Assembly (NCBI GenBank): GCA_035606335.1 | Contig: DATNFP010000059.1 | Coordinates: 1-19,636 of the forward strand | Direction of reading: 5' to 3' | DNA from: DATNFP01 sp035606335 | GTDB taxonomy: Bacteria > Bacteroidota > Bacteroidia > Chitinophagales > Chitinophagaceae | Length of the DNA: 19,636 nt | Shown: in pieces, positions 1 through 6,608 of the stretch | How the letters are laid out: every line of letters begins with the position of its first letter | Numbering within the stretch: the first letter of the stretch is position 1 | Program-made: the position numbers and the translations under genes | The notes under the pieces: model-generated | What the model was told of the DNA's origin: nothing | What the model saw: only the letters and a program-made list of their open reading frames with translations | Database searches by the model: none

Positions 1-1
1 G

Positions 2-406
2 GGTGCATTTGGCATTCCTTATGGAAAGACCTCTGTATTTCAATTCGGCGCGTATTTTTCTGGCAGGTATAATCTGAACATCACCAAGAACATGCTATTC
101 ACCACAAGGCTTGATCTTTATTCCAACTACTTAGCAAAAGACACTAAGGATAGCACAGGACATGTGATCAAAAAAGACAACCCCGGTAACATACAAGTGT
201 TGTGGGATAATCTCTTCTCATGGAAGATAGCCAAGTATGTAAGCATCACATTTGCTGCTACGCTTATCTATGATAACAATATACCTTACGACAAAAACAC
301 TGTAGACGCCAGTGGTAATGTAGTGCCTAAAAATCTACCGGGTGATAACCTGGGCTGGTGGCAGATAAAGCAGATATTTACCATCGGGCTTATTTATAAA
401 TTCTGA
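2..406 (+). CDS. C-terminal part of a DUF3078-like outer-membrane protein (5' end outside window)
   Basis: The reading frame is open from the first bases of the window and ends with TGA at 404-406, so only the last 134 residues are visible. The tail is built of alternating aromatic/hydrophobic and polar strands and ends in an aromatic residue (LIYKF), as expected for the closing strand of an outer-membrane beta-barrel. The stretch NIQVLWDNLFSWKIAKY followed by a 'tLIYDNNI' segment resembles the C-terminus of the Bacteroidota DUF3078 family, whose function is not established. A strong terminator follows at once, so this is the last gene of its transcription unit. Family assignment is from remembered motifs; another beta-barrel family is possible. 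Confidence 0.6.
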   Translation, partial: GAFGIPYGKTSVFQFGAYFSGRYNLNITKNMLFTTRLDLYSNYLAKDTKDSTGHVIKKDNPGNIQVLWDNLFSWKIAKYVSITFAATLIYDNNIPYDKNTVDASGNVVPKNLPGDNLGWWQIKQIFTIGLIYKF

Positions 407-421
407 TCTTATTCTTCAATT

Positions 422-473
422 TTCCCCATGAGAGTATAAAATACTACTGTGGGGAATTTTTGTTTTGTTTTTT
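422..473 (+). terminator. Rho-independent terminator after the DUF3078-like gene
   Basis: An inverted repeat, TTCCCCA at 422-428 and TGGGGAA at 450-456, encloses a second stem, AGTAT/ATACT, at 433-445. It is followed by a long T-rich run, TTTTTGTTTTGTTTTTT, at 457-473. It lies 15 bases after the stop codon of the upstream gene. Confidence 0.8.
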
Positions 474-1004
474 AGCTGAATGCCTTGCTGGTAGGGAGTT
501 ATGCAGTATTGCTGCAATGTAACATGATGCCCCAATCATGCCCCGTTTGCGCCGCAGTAAGCCGCGATCTTTTCCCGTTCCTCTTTGTTGTTTTTCTTTT
601 TCATAATAGTGATTGTGTTTTAAAAAATGGTTTACCATGCAAAGGTTGGAATGAAACGGGAGATGATAAAATCGGAGTTTTATGATTATGTGAAAAGTGT
701 ATAGTGATTATACCGTTTTGTGCAGTCTATTGGCTTTGTTCTGGATGACAATGGGGTGAGGGCTGTGGTTCTTTGATTAGGGAGATTCTTCATTGCGCGG
801 CTTTCGCACAAAGGCTTTAGGCTTCATTCAGAATGACAATATGGGTGTGGGTTTTGGTTCCTTGATTAGGGGTAAATTGCTCTTGCTTAATGAGATCCTT
901 CACTGCGCGGTTTGCGCACAGGGCTATTGGCTTCGTTCTGGATGACAATGTGGTGTGGGGTGTGGTTCTTTGATTCTGGATGACAATGCGGGTGTGGGTT
1001 GAGG
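474..1004. other. Gene-poor spacer
   Basis: No convincing gene is seen. The short open frames on both strands have low-complexity or shadow-like translations. The first half (474-720) is unremarkable sequence. The second half (about 729-1018) is filled with degenerate repeat units, listed separately. Confidence 0.55.
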
Positions 1005-1018
1005 CTATTTATTTGATT
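729..1018 (+). repeat. Cluster of degenerate 'GAGATTCTTCAC...TTCAGAATGACA' interspersed repeat units
   Basis: At least four related units lie in tandem in one orientation: a 3' part at 729-780, fuller copies at 782-872 and 892-976, and a 3' part at 974-1018. A full unit reads GAGATYCTTCA(C/T)TGCGCGG, then a variable GC-rich core containing CGCACA, then GGCTTC(A/G)TTC, then (CAGA or TGGA)ATGACAAT, then a G/T-rich tail with GGGTGTGG and a closing TTCYTTGATTAGGG. The units differ by point changes and by truncation, as in an old non-coding repeat. A fifth copy lies at 3534-3601. The cluster overlaps the 3' end of the minus-strand gene ending at 1005 by a few codons. Confidence 0.7.
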
Positions 1019-1454
1019 CGGATTGGGAGGGGAATTTATTTGTTGTAGAAGTTGTTGGAGGGGGTGTGTTCCCATTTCCGTTTTGTTCGCTTAGTATTTT
1101 GATCTCGGTTTTTTCTTTTTTGATGTTTTGGCGGAGGAAAGCGAAGAGACTCATGTACAGATTGGCGATCCATACGAGTGAGAAGCCTGCTATTATGTAG
1201 CCGCGCCAATCAGTAAACAACAATGTGTAGTGGGTGATGATAAGGAGTAAGATAGTTACATAATGACTGAAACAATATTCGCATGTGAAGAGGTAAAAGA
1301 ATTTCCGTTGCCATAATGCTTTACAATCCTTGCTTCTTTTTACGCAATACTCTCTTGGTTCGCGAAACACTTCTTCATTGGTGACAGTCCAGGCTATGCA
1401 GGCAATGGGTATTGCCAGTACAAAAAGCCATAGAATTTGTTCATAGATCATCAT
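1005..1454 (-). CDS. Small membrane protein with a CxxC motif, function unknown
   Basis: A 149-residue protein. Residues 5-23 (ILWLFVLAIPIACIAWTV) form one membrane segment. A soluble stretch with several basic residues and cysteines follows, then FTCEYCFSHYVTILLLII at about residues 56-73, where a CxxC motif leads into a second hydrophobic segment. A third hydrophobic segment lies at about 86-106. The C-terminal 40 residues are polar and low complexity (N, P, T, S, K). The 'CxxC at the entry of a membrane helix' pattern resembles DUF1360-type membrane proteins, but I cannot claim membership. The gene stands alone, divergent from the small gene at 1569. The start could equally be the next ATG, one codon in. 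No promoter match is convincing. Confidence 0.6.
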   Translation of the reverse strand: MMIYEQILWLFVLAIPIACIAWTVTNEEVFREPREYCVKRSKDCKALWQRKFFYLFTCEYCFSHYVTILLLIITHYTLLFTDWRGYIIAGFSLVWIANLYMSLFAFLRQNIKKEKTEIKILSEQNGNGNTPPPTTSTTNKFPSQSESNK

Positions 1455-1568
1455 AAAGAGTGATAGATTGTGAATTGCTAACAGAGGATAAGTTATTCTA
1501 TAGTGATTATTTTCATGTTTATGGTTGGAAAAACCATGCCAGTGCCTCTTAATTCGTACCTTTAATAA

Positions 1569-1826
1569 ATGAAAAGTGTAACTATCAGTTACAACGGAAG
1601 AGAATTTTTCCTATTGTATAGCCGGATCGATAATGGAAGTGATATTTCATTTTCGGTAGAAATAAACAACCCTTACCTGAAATCCCGTGTGCATGTAAAT
1701 AAGGTCTATGAATTTCATAATACGGTAGATAAAACATGGGAATCCCGGTATGAGAACGCGACACCTGAAAGCAGGCAGCTTACCATGGAGATAAGGGACA
1801 AAATAATAGCCCAGGAAGGTCTGTAA
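1569..1826 (+). CDS. Small hypothetical protein (85 aa)
   Basis: The product is 85 residues with an ordinary, mixed composition: an N-terminal half with alternating strands (VTISYNGREFFLLYSRID, FSVEIN) and a C-terminal charged helix (about 66-83, ESRQLTMEIRDKIIAQ). There is no signal peptide, membrane segment or cysteine. I do not recognise the family. It begins with ATG, has no Shine-Dalgarno sequence, and lies 114 bases from the divergent minus-strand gene. Natural-looking amino-acid use and the lack of a competing frame support it as a real gene; function is unknown. Confidence 0.5.
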   Translation: MKSVTISYNGREFFLLYSRIDNGSDISFSVEINNPYLKSRVHVNKVYEFHNTVDKTWESRYENATPESRQLTMEIRDKIIAQEGL

Positions 1827-1992
1827 AGCAATAATCACCTTGTTAAGACGGGAATAATAACTAAGTATTTTTCTACCAGGTATTTGTTAATGAATTGTTA
1901 CTGAACGCAGGTGATTCTTTGGTTGGATATTATTTTAAGATATTCATAGTCAGAGGGTTTTGATTTTATTCACATTTTATAAACATACGGGG

Positions 1993-2250
1993 ATGCCTTT
2001 AAATGAAATTTTTGGGGCTATAAAGGAATTCTGTCAAAAAGGAGATGAGAAGATAGATGTTTCTGACTGCCACACAGCAATACAATCGATGACCCAGATA
2101 CAGGGGAGTGAGCTGTATGTGTACCTTGAAATATTGGAAAATATGAAGGTGATCAGGTATGCAGATGCAGAAAAAAAGTCCATTATACTCACGGAAATGG
2201 GAAAACGCCTGCAAAAGCTTCCATCGTCGATGTCGAGCCCGGCATTTTGA
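1993..2250 (+). CDS. Small protein, possibly winged-helix-like (85 aa)
   Basis: The frame is open from a TTG at 1960, but I prefer the ATG at 1993, which gives 85 residues starting MPLNEIFGAI. The protein is mostly helical. Its C-terminal half (YLEILENMKVIRYADAEKK, then IILTEMGKRLQKL) has the shape of the last part of a winged-helix domain: a recognition-type helix, a two-strand wing, and a closing helix. No catalytic motif or membrane segment is seen. It is preceded by 166 bases without a gene. Its stop codon overlaps the proposed -33 element of the next gene. The fold suggestion is inference only; it might be a small DNA- or protein-binding factor. Confidence 0.45.
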   Translation: MPLNEIFGAIKEFCQKGDEKIDVSDCHTAIQSMTQIQGSELYVYLEILENMKVIRYADAEKKSIILTEMGKRLQKLPSSMSSPAF

Positions 2251-2275
2251 ATATAAAACATAGAAAGTATCTTTA
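2245..2275 (+). promoter_or_regulatory. Candidate Bacteroidota -33/-7 promoter for the exported-protein pair
   Basis: TTTTG at 2245-2249 is followed 18 bases later by TATCTTTA at 2268-2275, a 7-of-8 match to TAnnTTTG. Transcription would begin about 10-15 bases before the ATG at 2296. The -33 element overlaps the stop codon of the previous gene. Confidence 0.45.
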
Positions 2276-2295
2276 CGCAAACCCCTTGCGTACCT

Positions 2296-2895
2296 ATGCA
2301 AATTCCCCAAACAACAATACACAATTTTAAAAAAAGCGGCGTTCTTATTTTTTTTCTACTTTTCGCTTTTTCAATCTTCTCGAGGCAAAAATGTTTTTCT
2401 CAAATTGTCAAAAAAGATAGGTTGCTAACAGGGTGGTATTTTATATCTCGGAACAAGACTTCACAAAGAAGGGAGATGATAAAAACAGACGAACGTTATT
2501 TTATTGTTAGACAACCGATAGTTACAGCCAATAATTTTTTAGAGGTATTTTTTGCTGTAGATTCAGACACGAGTGGCTTTAGTATATTACGATTATATAT
2601 GCGACTAGATGGAAAAGGATATAAAAAACTTTTACGGATGGTCAATAATTCTAATTATACAACTCTCGGGTTGATAATTAATAACAAACTAATAGATACG
2701 CTTAATGTTTCTTCTTTAGTGCCTCAAGGAGACGCTTTTGGTATATATAGAAACGTATATTCCATAAATGAGCTCAAAGAAATGGCTGACATAGTTGTAA
2801 ATGAAATTCCTTCGGAACGTAGGAGGTCGGCCACACAAGATATTCCGGAACTCCTCCAAAAAGTAGACAAGAACAAAAATCATATTCTTTATTAA
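2296..2895 (+). CDS. Exported protein resembling the SecD periplasmic head (P1 head) subdomain
   Basis: A 199-residue protein. Residues 1-37 look like a signal peptide: a polar start with two lysines at 12-13, a hydrophobic core GVLIFFLLFAFSIF, and a possible cleavage near CFSQ. The mature part follows the order seen in the SecD head subdomain: TGWYFISR near residue 45, FIVRQPIVTANNF near 70, a 'LRLYMRLDGKGYKKLL' stretch near 98-112, GLIINNKLIDTLNV near 124-137, and a closing NELKEMADIV helix. In SecD the matching pieces are the LxLDxxGxxK and 'vlDgevisaP' segments. There are no membrane helices for translocation, so this is a stand-alone relative, not SecD. It pairs with the gene at 2924, 28 bases downstream. 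Homology is inferred from motif order, and the role is unknown. Confidence 0.55.
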   Translation: MQIPQTTIHNFKKSGVLIFFLLFAFSIFSRQKCFSQIVKKDRLLTGWYFISRNKTSQRREMIKTDERYFIVRQPIVTANNFLEVFFAVDSDTSGFSILRLYMRLDGKGYKKLLRMVNNSNYTTLGLIINNKLIDTLNVSSLVPQGDAFGIYRNVYSINELKEMADIVVNEIPSERRRSATQDIPELLQKVDKNKNHILY

Positions 2896-2923
2896 CATCT
2901 TAAAATAGTCTCGACATTTACCT

Positions 2924-3529
2924 ATGCAAATCCAAACTGTAGCTACAACCAACTTTAAAAAAAGGATCTTCCTCGTTCTTTCCCTGTTTTTCGTTTTTAA
3001 TAACAGTCATGCTCAAAGTCATTTCTTTGCTGAAGTGGGAATTAATACTGAATCCAACGCTGCAGTATCGGGAATATATAGTCTCGACGTTTCAAAGAAA
3101 TGGGGTCTTGGAATTGGCGCCACTTTACAACGGTATAGTACTTTTGTAAATTCCAACTTTATCAAAATAGTTTCACCCAATGTATACGACGAGCATATAT
3201 GGCGCCCCTCATTTTATGCAGATGTAAGAAGAAAATACGATCATAGGAAAAACGAAATAAATTGGTTCCTTGATTTTGGAGGTGTGCTTTATCAGAATAG
3301 CTATTCTTATCCAATTTATAATTATACTGATAATATAGGCAATGCCTGGTATGAAAGCATTGGTATAGGCTACTATAGAAAATTGAAAAAATCGCGTATT
3401 CGCCCTTATATTAGTTTACGGCTACAAAACATTCTTTATACCCAAAAAGAAGAATTAGATTTTCAGCGACGTGAATCTTTTATTGGTGAATTTTATTTCA
3501 TGCTGGCGATTGGGGTGAAGTTCCCTTAA
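2924..3529 (+). CDS. Exported outer-membrane beta-barrel-like protein
   Basis: A 201-residue protein with a clear signal peptide: lysines at 12-13, core IFLVLSLFFVF, and cleavage after SHA in NNSHAQS. The mature chain is rich in glycine, tyrosine and alternating strands (WGLGIGATLQRYS, INWFLDFGGVLYQNSY, IRPYISLRLQNILY) and ends in FMLAIGVKFP, as expected for a small outer-membrane barrel. It lies 28 bases after the SecD-head-like gene, with no terminator between, so the two are probably co-transcribed. Its first 13 residues and the bases around its start closely match those of the upstream gene. Base composition of both is more AT-rich than that of the flanking conserved genes. Ligand or function is unknown. 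Confidence 0.6.
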   Translation: MQIQTVATTNFKKRIFLVLSLFFVFNNSHAQSHFFAEVGINTESNAAVSGIYSLDVSKKWGLGIGATLQRYSTFVNSNFIKIVSPNVYDEHIWRPSFYADVRRKYDHRKNEINWFLDFGGVLYQNSYSYPIYNYTDNIGNAWYESIGIGYYRKLKKSRIRPYISLRLQNILYTQKEELDFQRRESFIGEFYFMLAIGVKFP

Positions 3530-3533
3530 TTGG

Positions 3534-3601
3534 TGAGATTCTTCACTTCGCAGCCTGGCTGCCAAGCTTGCGGCTCCGTTCAGAATGACATTTGAGGGGG
3601 T
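3534..3601 (+). repeat. Further copy of the interspersed repeat
   Basis: GAGATTCTTCACTTCGCAGC at 3536-3555, a core with the small inverted repeat CAGCCTGGCTG, and CGTTCAGAATGACATT at 3577-3592 repeat the order seen in the units at 782-872 and 892-976, in the same orientation. It begins right after the stop codon of the barrel gene and lies between it and scpA. Confidence 0.65.
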
Positions 3602-3699
3602 GTTTTGAATAATTTGTATCCTTAATTTATCTCTATCTATTTCCCATTTTTGTATAACTATTTTTTTCAGTTTCCCAATTAAGTTTTACTTTTCGGTTA

Positions 3700-4470
3700 A
3701 TGTCTAATACTTACCAGATAAAGCTTCCCCAGTTTGAAGGGCCTTTTGACCTGTTGCTGTTCTTTATAGAGCGCGACGAGCTGGATATATATAATATTCC
3801 TATTGCTACCATTACCAAAGATTTTCTTGATTATATCCATCATTTGGAGTCGCTGAATATAGAGCTGGCCAGTGAGTTCATACTGTTCATATCCACTCTT
3901 ATGCGCATTAAAGCAAAGATGCTGCTGCCTCGCCGTGAAGTGGATGCCCTGGGCAACGAAATAGATCCGCGCCAGGAACTGGTAGATAAGATACTGGAAT
4001 ACAAGCGCTTTAAAGAGGCATCGGAAGAGATGGCGCTGATGGAAGCAGAGCGCCTGCTGCAACAGAAGCGTGGTAACATAAGGCAGGAACTGGAAGCCAT
4101 AGGAGAGGAAAATGCAGAAGGTACGGAGATACAGACTGTAACTGTCTATAAACTGCTGCAGGCTTATGAAAAAGTGATAAAGCGCTTTAAGGAACGCACC
4201 AACAAGCCCCAGCACGTAGTGGTGAAATACAACTACTCGATGGAAGGACAGAGGGCTTTTATGCTGGATTATGTGCGGAATGAATCGCGGGTGGCTTTTG
4301 AGGCAGTTTTTTCACAATGTCAGAACCGGATACACGCCATATTTACATTTCTTGCCATGCTGGAGCTGATCCAGCAGAAATACATGAGCATACTGATAGG
4401 TACGGGCCGCAACAATTTCATCATAGAGTGGAACCCGAACAGGGAAGAGGATATAGAGGTAATAATCTGA
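3700..4470 (+). CDS. scpA: Segregation and condensation protein A
   Basis: ScpA is the kleisin subunit of the bacterial SMC-ScpA-ScpB condensin; it bridges the SMC heads and helps organise and separate chromosomes. The N-terminus YQIKLPQFEGPFDLLLFFIE is the family hallmark. It is followed by the helical SMC-neck-binding region (EFILFISTLMRIKAKMLLPR, about residues 63-82) and a charged linker. The C-terminal winged helix (about 190-256, with FLAMLELIQQKYMSI) contacts the SMC cap. Length (256 residues) is normal. It is monocistronic here, with scpB not adjacent. A TACTTTTC at 3687-3694 resembles a -7 element almost touching the ATG, but its -33 partner is weak. Confidence 0.95.
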   Translation: MSNTYQIKLPQFEGPFDLLLFFIERDELDIYNIPIATITKDFLDYIHHLESLNIELASEFILFISTLMRIKAKMLLPRREVDALGNEIDPRQELVDKILEYKRFKEASEEMALMEAERLLQQKRGNIRQELEAIGEENAEGTEIQTVTVYKLLQAYEKVIKRFKERTNKPQHVVVKYNYSMEGQRAFMLDYVRNESRVAFEAVFSQCQNRIHAIFTFLAMLELIQQKYMSILIGTGRNNFIIEWNPNREEDIEVII

Positions 4471-4551
4471 AAACCAACACTTTAACAAAGTTTAAGAAGG
4501 AGTCTGGCACAATAATTGATATATTATAATTGTACTTCGGTACGTTGAAAT

Positions 4552-4595
4552 TCCCCAGGCACTGTCGGACAGAGGTTTCGGGGACATTTCTATTT
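4552..4595 (+). terminator. Possible terminator between convergent scpA and the lipoprotein gene
   Basis: TCCCC at 4552-4556 can pair with GGGGA at 4580-4584, enclosing CTGTC/GACAG at 4562-4572, with a T-rich stretch (ATTTCTATTTTT) after it. A second small hairpin with a UUCG-type loop, GTACTTCGGTAC, lies at 4532-4543. The T-run suits the plus strand better. Position between two convergent genes supports it; the stem is modest. Confidence 0.35.
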
Positions 4596-4604
4596 TTAGG
4601 GGTA

Positions 4605-5486
4605 TCAGTATTCTTTTTCTGTTATATGAGTTTCGGAAGTAACGTTTAGCGGTATTACCTTTCCAAACGCCTGCATTGAGCCTTTTATCTCCTGGTTGCA
4701 TTTGCTGCCGAGTACCATCCCGGTGGTAACATCCATATCAAGGTCGCCCGTCTGCAGTCCTCTTATTTCCATTTGCCCACCTTTCGATTTATTGGCGCCA
4801 ATATTTGAATTGATTTCTATGTGAGCTATATTATCCGAAATAGAAACCAGTTTGTAAGTATTATCAAACGTCATGTTCATAAAGCCCATAGAGGTATTAT
4901 AAGTATGCTTCCATGAATCGCCTTTTTTTACAGGCCTGCTTGGATATACATTCAGGGTTTGCAACATCATGGTACGCATAGAGCTATCGCTCACCTGTGG
5001 GTCGAAGCCTTGTGCGCCGGCCGCTGCCATAGTGCTATCTGCTGCGCTGGTAATTGCCTGCAGATTTTCTGATCTTACTATTTCGCCATTACCATTAAGA
5101 GTCAGGGTGAAAGATCTATTCAAAAACTGGCTCATATTGCGAAACACAGAGTCCTTTTGCTTAGTACTATCATTAGAGTCATATTCCATCGACATCATGC
5201 TGTTGCCCGATTTTATGGCAATACGGTCGTAAGTCACTTTTACCCTTTTATAATTGGCGCTATCAGGCAATATGAGATAAGAATATTCCATAGTGAGGTC
5301 CTGATTAATGGTTACCGATGCACCCAATCCTTCGGGTTCTATCACCTGGTGGGTGGTGAATATATACTTGTATTTTGCACCCGGCCCGGGATTGAACTTT
5401 AGTGTTGCGGGGCCGTTATTACATCCCTGCAGCAAAGCAGCTATAAGCATTATCCCAATGAAAAAAAGAGAGGAAAGTTTTTGCAT
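4605..5486 (-). CDS. Exported lipoprotein, DUF6263-like
   Basis: The frame extends further upstream, but the ATG at 5486 is the sensible start: it gives a lipoprotein signal (MQKLSSLFFIGIMLIAALLQGC, lipobox LLQGC with the cysteine near residue 22) and sits just below a perfect promoter match. The product is 293 residues. The mature part begins NNGPATLKFNPGPGAKYKY and is a beta-rich domain with NRSFTLTLNGNGEIV and GDSWKHTYNTSM. It resembles the Bacteroidota DUF6263 lipoproteins, which have no known biochemical role. It would be anchored in a membrane facing the periplasm. It is monocistronic, divergent from tsaD and convergent with scpA. Confidence 0.7.
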   Translation of the reverse strand: MQKLSSLFFIGIMLIAALLQGCNNGPATLKFNPGPGAKYKYIFTTHQVIEPEGLGASVTINQDLTMEYSYLILPDSANYKRVKVTYDRIAIKSGNSMMSMEYDSNDSTKQKDSVFRNMSQFLNRSFTLTLNGNGEIVRSENLQAITSAADSTMAAAGAQGFDPQVSDSSMRTMMLQTLNVYPSRPVKKGDSWKHTYNTSMGFMNMTFDNTYKLVSISDNIAHIEINSNIGANKSKGGQMEIRGLQTGDLDMDVTTGMVLGSKCNQEIKGSMQAFGKVIPLNVTSETHITEKEY

Positions 5487-5503
5487 AATATCCCTTGGTG
5501 TTA

Positions 5504-5533
5504 CAAATATAGAAATACAATAACTCAAACAAA
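5504..5533 (-). promoter_or_regulatory. Bacteroidota -33/-7 promoter for the lipoprotein gene
   Basis: Read on the minus strand, TTTG (5533-5530) is followed after 18 bases by TATATTTG (5511-5504), a perfect match to TAnnTTTG. The expected transcript starts about ten bases before the ATG at 5486. It excludes the longer upstream reading of that gene. Confidence 0.65.
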
Positions 5534-5551
5534 GTAGGGGAAAAATCATTT

Positions 5552-5583
5552 TTTGGCTATTGAGCGGCGAATATTGATTTTTG
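5552..5583 (+). promoter_or_regulatory. Candidate promoter for tsaD
   Basis: TTTG at 5552-5555, 20 bases, then GATTTTTG at 5576-5583 (6 of 8 to TAnnTTTG). Transcription would start almost at the ATG at 5592, giving a leaderless or nearly leaderless message. It also argues against the TTG at 5553 as the start codon, since that would lie inside the promoter. Confidence 0.35.
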
Positions 5584-5591
5584 CAGTGCTT

Positions 5592-6608
5592 ATGAGCGAA
5601 GAAAATGTACATATACTGGCAATAGAATCGTCTTGCGATGAGACGAGTGCTGCCGTGGTAAGCAATGGCAATGTATTAAGCAATGTGATAGCATCGCAGA
5701 AGGTGCACGCACAATATGGTGGAGTAGTGCCTGAACTGGCATCGCGGGCGCATATGCAAAACATAGTGCCGGTGGCGGATGTGGCGCTGAAGAACGCAGG
5801 CATAGACAAGCACGATATACAGGCAGTGGCTTTCACGCAGGCTCCGGGCCTGATAGGAGCATTGCTGGTGGGCGCATCGTTTGCCAAAGGCTATGCACAG
5901 GCGCTGAATGTGCCGCTGATAGCAGTGCACCATATGCAGGCGCATGTACTGGCGCATTTTATAGAAGATCCGAAGCCAACATTTCCATTTCTTAACCTCA
6001 CTGTATCGGGCGGCCATACACAAATCGTGCTGTGCCGCGATTATCTTGATATGGAAGTATTGGGCGAAACGGTTGACGACGCAGCCGGAGAGGCATTTGA
6101 TAAAACAGCCAAGATGTTGGGATTACCTTATCCCGGTGGCCCACTGATAGATAAATATGCCAAAGAAGGTGATCCACATAAATTCACATTCCCTGTATCG
6201 GAAATGAAAGGATATACCTTCAGCTTTAGCGGTATCAAAACGGCTATACTTTATTTCCTGCAGGAGCAGAAAAAACACGACCCCGATTTTGTAGAAAAGA
6301 ATATGAATGATATCTGCGCCTCAGTACAATTCACCATCATTAAAATGCTGATGAGCAAGCTGCAAAAAGCAGCGGCAGATCTGAAGATAAACCAAGTGGG
6401 CATAGCAGGCGGGGTATCTGCCAATAGCGCATTACGGCGGGCGATGAAAGATACTGGTGAGAAAAAAGGATGGCAGGTATTTATCCCAAAATTTGAATAC
6501 TGCACCGATAATGCGGCAATGATAGGTATAACTGCATACTACAAATACCTGAAAGGAGAATTTGCAGATATGACGGTAAGTCCATCAGCACGCGCCACCT
6601 GGTCATGA
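5592..6608 (+). CDS. tsaD: tRNA N6-adenosine threonylcarbamoyltransferase TsaD
   Basis: TsaD transfers the threonylcarbamoyl group made by TsaC onto A37 of tRNAs reading ANN codons (t6A), working with TsaB and TsaE in the cytoplasm. The family signatures are all present: HILAIESSCDETSAAVV at the N-terminus, the metal-binding HxxxH in VHHMQAHVLAH, LTVSGGHTQIVL, DDAAGEAFDKTAKMLGLPYPGG, and near the end AGGVSANSALR and CTDNAAMIG. I chose the ATG at 5592, giving 338 residues, the usual family length. The frame is also open from a TTG at 5553, but that would add 13 unconserved residues and sit in the promoter. The stop overlaps the next gene's start (ATGA at 6605-6608), so the two are translationally coupled. 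Confidence 0.95.
   Translation: MSEENVHILAIESSCDETSAAVVSNGNVLSNVIASQKVHAQYGGVVPELASRAHMQNIVPVADVALKNAGIDKHDIQAVAFTQAPGLIGALLVGASFAKGYAQALNVPLIAVHHMQAHVLAHFIEDPKPTFPFLNLTVSGGHTQIVLCRDYLDMEVLGETVDDAAGEAFDKTAKMLGLPYPGGPLIDKYAKEGDPHKFTFPVSEMKGYTFSFSGIKTAILYFLQEQKKHDPDFVEKNMNDICASVQFTIIKMLMSKLQKAAADLKINQVGIAGGVSANSALRRAMKDTGEKKGWQVFIPKFEYCTDNAAMIGITAYYKYLKGEFADMTVSPSARATWS

Noticed and set aside
536..604. 22-residue minus-strand ORF, lysine-rich, ending YCGANGA
   Set aside because: It has a natural-looking translation but no convincing promoter, no neighbour context and very short length. It could be chance.
444..685. Short open frames on both strands in the spacer
   Set aside because: They overlap each other in antisense, have odd composition and show no recognisable motif.
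3697..4215. 172-codon minus-strand frame opposite scpA
   Set aside because: It is the antisense shadow of scpA, a confidently identified gene with full family conservation.
5546..6023. Open frames opposite the start of tsaD
   Set aside because: Cysteine- and serine-rich shadow translations against a strongly conserved gene.
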